Positions 56,113 through 64,000 of a DNA stretch of 64,000 bases are shown piece after piece. A program made the position numbers and the translations under genes. The notes under the pieces were generated by a model. That model did no database searches and was not told the DNA's origin. It saw only the letters and a program-made list of their open reading frames with translations. The DNA is taken from the NCBI GenBank assembly GCA_917880885.1, contig OU862912.1, forward strand, positions 46,177,117 to 46,241,116. The letters run 5' to 3'. The DNA is from Limnephilus marmoratus. Its lineage: Eukaryota > Arthropoda > Insecta > Trichoptera > Limnephilidae. Position 1 is the stretch's first letter, and each line of letters begins with the position of its first letter.

Positions 56113-56575
56113 GATTTAAATTCCTCAGGTATGTTTATATGCGGAAGCATGGAACCTATCCAAGGTTCATGAACCATATTGACTTATTTGAGGAAACTGA
56201 TTCTGTGAGTCTAGAAACTAGAAGGAAAGCAAGTCTTGCTATTGTCTTTCAAAATTTGGAACAATTTCATCAATAGCCCATTTCTCTTGGGATGCTATGA
56301 TTTATATGTACCAGACCACTACAGCCGAAGTCGACATCATGACTTATTTAAAGTACCGAACGGCAGAACAGACGTCTTGGCAAAGCATAGCATGAAGAGG
56401 GGAGTGGTGCTGTTAAATAAAATTGCAAACCATTTGGATGTAAGTGACTGTTCTTTATATGCCTTAAAAACATTATTGAAGAGTCACTTGCCTAAATGCT
56501 GATAGGGTAACTAAATTGTACTGTAATTGGAATTATTCTGTTGTACAATAATAATAAAAATAAAATAAATTTTCA
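56113..56575 (+). mobile_element. Non-LTR family A, copy D
   Basis: Plus-strand copy, 5'-truncated at about 56131 in KFLRYVYMRKHGTYPRF, frameshifted near 56242, then open from 56236 as SFKIWNNFINSPFLLGCYD to KSHLPKC* (56502). 3' UTR and AATAATAATAAAAATAAA tail as in the other copies. It is the only family A copy on the plus strand. Confidence 0.85.
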
Positions 56576-57185
56576 TTATTTGTTTCTATAAAATAGTATT
56601 CTTTAGTTCTTATATGAATTATTTCATTATGACTACCACAACACTGGCTTAGATGGTAGTTAAAAAAATGACAAAAATCTGTAACTTATAAAAATTTATG
56701 AAATAATAAAAATATTTAAAAAAAAAAACATAGCGATAGCGAAAGATTCCGAGTTGAAATCCCGGTCGGCGCAAAACCGCTCATCGCTACCGCCCATGCT
56801 TGAAATAAAATTTCAAAGTACGCAATGCAAAACATAATAAATCACACTAAATTACATCAAAAATGAAATTACGACACGGATTTGTCCGCCATTCAATTAA
56901 TCATCCAAATCTCGATCACAAACACAAAATTCCATGGAAAAATAACGCAAACAATTATTAATCTGAGAAATTCCATCCCTTCGGTAGCTGGCGTCCCCCA
57001 GGGCCGGATCGGCTAATAGGGCAATCAATCAGATTATCATTGGCTGCTGATGACAGTGCGGAGTATGTGCCTTCACGGGCTGTGTACTGGATGGGTCGGT
57101 CGGCCGCAGGGAGCTTTAATCCCGCATCAAAGGACATCTTGATTGCGGTGTTGTGGAGTGACCAGGAGCTCTTGCAAAGATTGGC
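56576..57185. other. Unique stretch
   Basis: About 56975-57180 is GC-richer and non-repetitive (GGTAGCTGGCGTCCCCCAGG, CAATCAATCAGATTATCATT). It may be a conserved non-coding element. No open frame. Confidence 0.3.
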
Positions 57186-57189
57186 TTAT

Positions 57190-57545
57190 TTTTTTTAATC
57201 TCTTTATTCGATATCTTATCTTCAGTTCCTGATTTAATGTCCGGTAGTTTTACATGCTTATTTTTATTTAGCTCTCTATTCGTTATCTTATCTTGAGTTC
57301 CTAATTTTATGTCCGGTAGTTTTGCATGCTTAATTTTTTATCACTATATTCGATATCTTATCTTGGGTTCCTGATTTTATGTCCGGTAGTTTTGCATGCT
57401 TAATTTTTTTATGTCCCTATTCGATATCTTATCTTGAGTTCCTGATTTTATGTCCGGTAGTTTTGCATGCTTAATTTTTTTATCACTCTATTTGATATCT
57501 TATCTTGGGTTCCTGATTTTATGTCCGGTAGTTTTGCATGCTTAT
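57190..57545 (+). repeat. 71-bp tandem repeat, five units
   Basis: CCGGTAGTTTT of the unit starts at 57241, 57313, 57383, 57454 and 57525. Units share TTCGATATCTTATCTT, GTTCCTGATTTTATGT and GCATGCTTA. Confidence 0.95.
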
Positions 57546-57549
57546 ATTT

Positions 57550-57932
57550 ATTTACATTAGCTCCACACAGGAGGCTCTGAGTAAAACAATTTCCTCCGGG
57601 GCCTGTTTCTTCCCCTGTTTGGGGATGCTGTGTAAAATCTTTCTAGGGAAAAGTTAAGAGAAAAAGTTCTGGGAATGAAATAGGTATGAGAGTTGTGTAG
57701 GAATCTGGAAGTCAGGATAACGGACGTATGATTCATTTCTCCCACTGCGGTGCAAGGCGATGGATCGAGAGAGTCCGGCTGGAAAAGTCAAAAGATCTCC
57801 CTCAATAAATCTCGCCACTCAGTGGGCAGGCAAACGCATCCACTGCCAAGACCTCAAATCTCACCGCATGAAGCCGGGCGCCCCTGCTAAGTCACCAAAC
57901 GTAGCGAACCACTTGGGGTGAACTTATAATTA
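57550..57932 (-). repeat. RepA copy g, head truncated
   Basis: Minus copy from TACATTAGCTCCACACAGGA to CGAACCACTTGGGGTGA, missing the GGGTACCGCCGCC end. Confidence 0.85.
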
Positions 57933-60900
57933 CAATAAAAGATTGCCCCCGGAACTTCACAAATTTCTGGATTATTTTGTTGAACTTGGCTTCATTTGAC
58001 TCAAACTTTGTTGCCTATTGTTTTTGTTGTTGTTGTTTTACATACTGTGTTTTATGTTTCATATTTTAAGGTACAATGTTAATAATAATAATGATATTCG
58101 GATGTTTTGCATAGAGCGGTTTTAGTGGAAAATCACCCCAAGGGCGCTGTTATTGAACGGGTTGAATTTATGTTTTATTATTTATTTGCAAAAAAAAAAA
58201 TTATGTCAACCCTCTGTTGTTTATATTAATAAAATTAAATATTACAGCAAGAACACTCATATATCTTCATAAAAAGCGAATAAACAAGAAAACAGCACTG
58301 AAAATTGTGGAAAGATTGATGGGAGTCCAGTAAAGGAATCTAAACCTCATGATTTTATAAGTTACTTGATTGGTACGAGTGCAATTTCTAGTAAGAACAG
58401 TCTTAGTCAACGTGTCTTAGCCATCTCCAGAGAGGAAGAGAATACTCCCAAGAGTCCCAAGACGATTTATTTATGAATGTATTAACAGAGTAGCTTATTA
58501 GAAGATTTTAATAATAATTCACAGCTAAATAACAAAATAGGGATAATGAGGTAATATCACGGACATATGAACCTGCCCTAAGTGATAAAAACGTATTATT
58601 TCCCCCTCCCCATGGAGCCAGCTGAAGCTCCTCCTTGGAGCCAGCTCGCTCCATGGGGAGGGGAGAGAGCCTCTAAAATATGTGACGTCATCATTCTTGT
58701 CTCGACCAGCGCGGAACTAACATCCATACATTTTACGAAATAACACGCCAAAAACGGTAGCTTGTGCTATACATTATACCCACATATTATGTGCACATAG
58801 CGAATGTGGGCGGTTCTCCAGTGTGCTCGTCGCTGGTTACAGGGGTAAGTAAATTATGAAACATTTGTAAAAGTGTCTTAACTAAACACGGCAACAAAAT
58901 ATTGCTATGTGAATAGGGGCGAATCTTTTCGGGGCGAGCATTTGGCCTTCGCAAATAAGTTATTAACGTGGCAAGCAATTCGCGCTCCCATGTAAAAAGG
59001 TCTATTCATTCAAAGCAGATTTTGCTTTTAAGAACTACATGGTGATATTATAATGCGAGATGCTACTGTCAGATTGATTTTTTAACGAATCACAGTCATC
59101 TTTCCTCTCTTCGCCCTCCATAGTTTGGATTTTCTCCTCATCTATATCTTCTGGTCTATTGAATTCGGATGTTCAAGGGTAATATTAATATCCTTTAGAT
59201 AAGAAAAAGGAATGATGACTAACAGTCAACCAAATAAAAAACGCCATTAAATAAGCAATTAATTTTTCAACGGCTCAGGTCTGGTCTGTTCAATAATGCA
59301 TAGTACCTTATGATTAGTCTCTCGGGTGAAAGGTTAGGGCTGAATTCCTCAACAAAGAACCAAGATTAGGTCCGCAAATACGGAGAAAATACGCAGCAGT
59401 GGTATTAAGAGATTATTTTTGCCTCTTAATGCATCCTGCTTCCCTTGAATAGCAGAAGACGAGGGGACTTAACTTAAACCAGACCGTGAATGCCTTAAGG
59501 TAGGCTGTATGTTTATTTGCCTTGAGTACAGTACAGTGAGTGGTTAGCCTCCTCAAATAAATATTTATCATACATTTTTTGTATACGAGGGTGATGTGGA
59601 AACATTTTCATCAATGGTATAATATAATACAGAATTTCAACGTTTACGAGTTTTATTTCTTTGAATCTTCGTAAGATACGCCACGATTTGACCAAAAAGT
59701 AATTTGGCATGTTGGATAAGTATATACAGTATATATAAATTATTTTATTAGAGGCGCAGATTCGTGAAAAATCGTAAATCTGACTTTATTTGTCTAGATT
59801 AAGAAATTAAGAAATTTAAACAAAAGGAATATAATTTCAAAAATTATTTTAAACAATCAAAATAATTTTCTGTGAAAAACATACTATATTTTATGGTAGG
59901 TTGACTGAATTCTTGACAAATCAGATTCAATTTTGAAATGATGCTTAAATTCAAAACAAATTGGAGTTTCACAAACTGAAGTTTCACAAACGGAAATAAG
60001 TAAGTACGTTTGATGATAGACATTTTCTTCTTCTTGCGCTCTACATTCTACATGTTGTTTATCATTAGGATAATCTTTACCATGCAGACTGTAGCCTGAA
60101 ATGGCTCAGTGGAATTATTCTCGTACCAGTAACGTAATAATAATAATAATTGGATAATTTGTAGAGCGCCTAAAAATCACCTCAAGGGCGCTAAGTGAAG
60201 GGAGGCAATAGGCAAATATCCCTCTCGTTATCAATTCACAATGCGAAAAGGTTTAAACTGGCTTATTAATTATTTCCTAAATATTGTTCAAAAACGGACT
60301 CACTTCAATCCAATGTTGTTGATCAAAATTAGCGGTGTTTTAATAAAACGGACGCACTTCCATCGTCCACCGTTTTTATAAGAGTTTTTACATTAGTGTT
60401 GGTACAACAATCTTAAAGATAAGAAAAAAATCATAATTCTTTGTAAATTTCCTTGAAATAATAATTAATTCCTAAGTCTTACTTAAGAAGAGGAAGAAGC
60501 TTATCCATCAAGACTTGTAAATAGATAAAGCTGAGTAAATACTTTGCATTAAGCTTGTTTATCAGTGCGTTAAAGCAGGTACACTTCCTCCGAGCTTAGT
60601 TCAGAGGTAACCGTGAAAACACCGTGTCACCCTCCTCAAATAATAATATTTCCAGGGAAAACGGAAAGGTTCTTTTCTTTATACAAAAGCCCGGGCTGAC
60701 CCAAATGTACTAAAGATTATATATTATCAACAGCATACCGAAGTGCAAACCCTACCGCACGTAGCAGCTTATGAATCGGGTGGAGAGCCCACGTATGGGT
60801 TTATTATTACGTGGTGCTTGGCGTTTTATTTGGTTGATTTAATTTGTAATATGCAGACTTTAAAGTAAAAATTTCGGTAATAATTGCAGCTAGCTATTGA

Positions 60901-61221
60901 AAATTGAAGAGAAAAATGTGTACAATTTTTATTGTTAAAAATCAACATTTACATTTGTTTTTCAAACACAGCGAACTCATACTTTGTGGCACCATTTTAT
61001 TTTAAAATTAATGAAATACTTAGTTTTAACCACTTTAATTGTATAAAAATCAACATGTTTCGCAAGCAAAACTAATTACAACAATAGACTTAAAGATGTC
61101 AATGGATTGGGAAGAGGGGGGGGGGGGGCGGGTTGATAGGGCTTTATTTAAATTCTTAATAAGTTTTACTATTTTTTATAAAATTTTTGAAATTACTTTT
61201 ATGTAAACCCTGATGAAGTAA
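57933..61221. other. Long stretch without recognised gene
   Basis: Unique AT-rich sequence. Features seen: a strong palindrome at 58603-58668 (own entry), and a motif AATAATAATAAT ... AAAATCACC ... AAGGGCGCT at 58085-58155 that recurs at 60130-60195 and so belongs to an interspersed repeat I cannot name. A G-run lies at 61116-61128. Confidence 0.35.
58603..58668. repeat. Palindromic hairpin around CCATGGAGC
   Basis: CCCCTCCCCATGGAGC (58604-58619) pairs with GCTCCATGGGGAGGGG, with an inner second stem AGCCAGCTGAAGCTCC/TTGGAGCCAGCTCG region. The stem is long, GC-rich and nearly perfect. Confidence 0.85.
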
Positions 61222-61429
61222 GGGGCCATTCATTTATTACGTAAGACGAATTTTGCTAGTTTTCGACCTCCTCCCCCCCTATTATAAGTAAAAATAAGAA
61301 TAGGCCGACCCCCTCCCCCCTGTTTAATATTTATTTAATAAGAGTATAAAGGAAAAATGAATACACGTTTGGTTTGTTTTAATGTTTATTTTTGAAAGTA
61401 ACAATTTTTAGAAATGTTTATTTGTACTT

Positions 61430-61910
61430 ATAAAGGTACTAATAATTTTAACTTTGTTAAGAAAGTAATATGGGGATCCGAAGATGCCCTATACGCAAAT
61501 GATGTTGAAAAGGTGCAAAAAAGTTCATGCGGTACCTGTACATGCGAGAGTTTGGGTACTACCCTTTGTTGTATCCCTCTGATTTTCTCGCGGGAATGCT
61601 GGGACTAAATCGTCTCGACGTTAGGAGAAAAATTGCAATGGTACTAGTAGCACACAAGATGCTAAATGGGCACATTTGTAATCCTGATGTCCTGGAAAGG
61701 ATTTCACTTTATGTCCCCGATAACTTCACCAGAGCAAGGCAACACAGACTTTTTACTTTTCCTAGAGGCAGGACCAACCTACCAATGGTTATGCCTCTGG
61801 GGAGAATGACCTCACTATTAAACCTTTCTTCTGAAGTTTACATCTTTCAATCGAACTACAATCATTTCAAGAGCGAAATAAAGGTATTCTTTAGCACCTG
61901 TCATTATTAA
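61430..61910 (+). mobile_element. Non-LTR RT C-terminal fragment, third subfamily
   Basis: Open frame 61527-61910: RYLYMREFGYYPLLYPSDF, LNRLDVRRKIAMVLVAHKML, LYVPDNFTRARQHRLFTFP and IKVFFSTCHY*. Upstream, in a shifted frame, is DVEKVQKSS (61505). It aligns with the C-terminus of family A and of the 23976 fragment but is a separate subfamily. It is followed by a 3' UTR ending in AATAAATAAATAAAAG. Confidence 0.8.
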
Positions 61911-61917
61911 TGTACCT

Positions 61918-62644
61918 ATATAATTAATGTATTACACTATTAACTAAAAATTGTGAAATGTAATTGGATATACAGGGTGTAACAGGACGTACCCTAGGGA
62001 TTTTAACCAGTGATTCCTGAGCATATTTGGAGTAAAAAATGTAAATGAAATTTTGGTCTCCGGTGACTTTTTTGGACAACTTTTTTTTTTTTTTTCAATT
62101 TTTTTTTCTTCAAAATCAAACAAAAAAAAAATTCTTTCGCATGTCGTCACTGGTCACTCAGCCGGGTGTCCGACGAACCCCTTACCCCGCCTTCAACTGT
62201 TCAACAACTACTATTTTTTTATGTTTTTGTAGAAAAAAAAAAAAAAAAAAACATCAAAAATGTCACCGGAGACCAAAATTTCATTTACATTTTTTACTCC
62301 ATATGATGTCAGGAATCGATGGTTAAAATCCCTCGGGTACGTTCTGTTACACCCTGTATATGTTAACTGTTTTTCACAATAAATAAATAAAAGTATAATT
62401 TAAACTTTGCGCATTTTTGCGATCTTACGTAAGAACTATCGAGACTCCCTTCCACACCCTTGTAAGATATATATAATTAATGTATTACACTATTAACTAA
62501 AAATTGTGAAATGTAATTGGATATATATATGTTAACTGTTTTTCACAATAAAAAAATAAATAAATAAAAGTATAATTTAAACTTTGCGCATTTTTGCGAT
62601 CTTACATAAGAACTATCGAGACTCCCTTCCACACCCTTGTAAGA
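61918..62644 (+). repeat. Tandem duplication, one unit carrying a MITE
   Basis: Unit 1 (61918-62466) and unit 2 (62467-62644) share TTAATGTATTACACTATTAA, TGTAATTGGATATA, TTTTTCACAATAAA and CGATCTTAC.TAAGAACTA. Unit 1 contains the MITE 61973-62356; unit 2 has the uninterrupted site. Confidence 0.9.
61973..62356. mobile_element. MITE with CAGGGTGTAACAG ends
   Basis: 384 bp, almost a full palindrome: CAGGGTGTAACAG at the left and CTGTTACACCCTG at the right, inner arms ATGTAAATGAAATTTTGGTC and its complement, with T and A runs in the middle. It is inserted in a TATA tract. Type of TIR is common in insect MITEs; superfamily not assigned. Confidence 0.85.
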
Positions 62645-62708
62645 AAAAATAAGATATGGTCGACCCCCCTCCCCCCCTAAATTGTCTTACGTAATAAATG
62701 AATGGCCC

Positions 62709-63083
62709 TTAAGCATTACTTACGAAATATGTCGGTTTTTTAAGCATTAAAGGTGATTAAAACTAAGTATTTTATTAATTTTGTATTTACGTTTGTTATG
62801 TTAGAGTTAAATCAAATACAATAAAGAAAACCATTCTAAAGAGTGAATTCTTTCACTTTACTTTGTATCCAGAATTCAATATTTCAGTAGAGTTAAGTTT
62901 CGGGGCGAATTTTCACATAAAAAGTATTCATTCGTAGAAAATGGTTTTTTTATAATTGTGCACTTTTTACACTACGTTTCGTTTATCTTCGCTAGAGAAA
63001 TTTGTAAATTTTCATTCATAAACAAAGTTATTAAGCAAGTTTTAAATTTTTACAATAAATTATTTTATATTTAATTAAATGAA
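62709..63083. other. Stretch without recognised gene
   Basis: AT-rich unique sequence. Confidence 0.3.
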
Positions 63084-63147
63084 GATAATATAAGCGAAAC
63101 TCAATCGAAAATCTGGAAACAGAAAAATCGGAAAAAGACATTTATAC
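63084..63147 (-). mobile_element. Truncated SINE tail in inverted orientation
   Basis: Its reverse complement (GAGGTATAAATGTCTTTTTC ... CAGATTTTCGATTGAG) matches the sequence that follows the tRNA-like head at 63499-63562, so it is an inverted, head-less copy of the same unit. Confidence 0.6.
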
Positions 63148-63435
63148 CTCTAGCACTCGAAAAACTTTAATTAAATATCACAATTTGGGGTTTTACTCAT
63201 AAATTTAAAATAAAAATATTCATCCTAGACTTGCAGAAAAGTCAATAGATGTCGCATATTAAATAAAATGGATAAAGATTTATCCAGACACTATCTAGAG
63301 AGCATTTAGTTTGGGTTTGAATCTTGCAATCACACATAAACAGTAGTCAATAATATATGCGTTAAGAAAATGAAGATAATGGGGGTGCTTCTTAGTCGAA
63401 GTATGATACAGTTAAAAATGACCGAATTTGATATC

Positions 63436-63508
63436 GACACCGTGGCGCAGTGGTTAGCGCGTTTGCCCGGAAAGCAAGAGGTCCTGGGTTCGAGTCCCAG
63501 AGGTGTCA
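63436..63508 (+). tRNA. tRNA-like sequence, anticodon GGA, probably a SINE head
   Basis: Folds as a tRNA: acceptor GACACCG/AGGTGTC (six pairs plus one G-A mismatch), D arm GCGC/GCGC, anticodon stem TTTGC/GCAAG with loop CCGGAAA (anticodon GGA), five-base variable region, T arm CTGGG-TTCGAGT-CCCAG. The A and B box regions (TGGCGCAGTGG, GGTTCGAGTCC) are intact. GGA would read Ser codons, but the long variable arm of Ser tRNAs is missing and position 33 is C instead of T. With the inverted partner of its 3' flank at 63084, I take it as a tRNA-derived SINE rather than a working tRNA gene. Confidence 0.7.
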
Positions 63509-63562
63509 ATATCTTTTTCTGATTTTTCTGTTTCCAGATTTTCGATTGAGCTTATATTATCT
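63509..63562 (+). mobile_element. SINE body following the tRNA-like head
   Basis: TTTTTCTGATTTTTCTGTTT and CCAGATTTTCGATTGAGC. Inverted partner at 63084-63147. Beyond it, 63566-63620 is a direct repeat of 63168-63220 (TTTAATTAAATAT, TTTACTCATAAA), so the unit may be longer than the tRNA part suggests. Confidence 0.55.
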
Positions 63563-64000
63563 TTTTTAATTAAATATTACAATTGGAGGATTTACTCATA
63601 AAGTTAAAATAAAAAATTATATTATATTTCATAAAAGTCAAAATACTACGGGTGAACCCTTTCAACGCGCGAAAAGTATACTCATTATTGGATCTACGCA
63701 AAGTATTAAATGTGATGGTTTATGAATGCTTTACAAAATCTATAAACAAAAACCAAAAAAATATATATAAAATTTTATTACTGAAATTGATCAAAACTGG
63801 TGCAACCACCCAGAAATATAATCCAATATATAAAGCCAATGAAATCGGCTAAGTGCGGGTGCTCATGACGTTTTTACGTAAAATATCGGTCGTTTAACCA
63901 TTTGTGTTTTCTGCTATTTTCCTCCACTTTTCCGCTGGTTTTTTTGTGCGCTTGTCGTTTGCGATTCTCGGCGGTGAAATTCATGAGCTTTTTATTGAAG
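63563..64000. other. Right edge, no gene recognised
   Basis: Direct-repeat sequence at 63566-63620, then unique AT-rich DNA. The 66-aa frame at 63652-63852 has no motif. Confidence 0.3.

Larger units (their letters stand above)
61222..62708. mobile_element. TIR element (family T4) with nested retroelement, tandem duplication and MITE
   Basis: The left end GGCCATTCATTTATTACGTA (61225) and the right end TACGTAATAAATGAATGGCC (to 62707) are inverted repeats, each next to a C-rich tract (61275-61320, 62664-62678). The right flank is TTAA, the left GTAA. The interior holds the RT fragment 61430-61910 and two tandem copies of its presumed 3' region. Short members of such families are usually palindromic MITEs, so the interior is probably acquired. 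Confidence 0.65.

Noticed and set aside
63436..63508. Functional tRNA-Ser(GGA) gene
   Set aside because: No long variable arm, C at position 33, and repeat-type flanks; more likely a SINE head.

Overview
This 64 kb window looks like AT-rich nuclear DNA of an arthropod, most likely an insect. I cannot name the order from sequence alone. I find no intact cellular protein-coding gene, no rRNA and no CRISPR array. The reasons for calling it animal DNA are the many non-LTR retrotransposon tails, non-autonomous Helitrons (A|TC...CTAG|T ends), TTAA-flanked MITE-like elements, Penelope-like ends with hammerhead-like motifs, a tRNA-derived SINE head and several minisatellites. Most short open frames here are chance frames inside repeats.

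Left part (1-13.6 kb): the window opens inside a rearranged, broken gene for a PIN/FEN1-like nuclease with a 'GCDTTS' motif and a C-terminal Cys-rich domain. Its intron is present twice as an inverted repeat, and the first part of its second exon sits inverted at the far end. After it come palindromic MITEs with opposed homopolymer runs, a Helitron (4356-4754), a 5'-truncated non-LTR copy (5254-5878) inside another repeat, remnants of a ~470 bp interspersed repeat (called RepA here) and a longer truncated non-LTR copy (12666-13622).

Middle (13.9-20 kb): a nested structure. A TTAA-flanked element (13923-19991) contains a near full-length 5.3 kb non-LTR retrotransposon (14533-19826, minus strand) with a candidate 8-bp target duplication. 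It encodes a coiled-coil/zinc-knuckle gag-like ORF1, a separate intact ORF that reads as a second, catalytically degenerate copy of the AP-endonuclease domain, and an endonuclease/reverse-transcriptase ORF2 with one frameshift.

Right part (20-64 kb): more RepA copies, Helitrons, TTAA elements, a 13-fold 39-bp array, a ~60-unit heptamer satellite, a Penelope-like fragment with a hammerhead-like end, a Helitron interrupted by a 1,968-bp DNA transposon remnant (8-bp target duplication, P-element-like terminal motif), palindromic Penelope-like ends, a TTAA-type element enclosing a retroelement and a tandem duplication with one MITE-filled and one empty site, and a tRNA-like SINE head near the right edge. 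The spaces between repeats are mostly unique AT-rich DNA with a few GC-richer blocks that could be regulatory or 5' exon sequence, but I cannot prove this.
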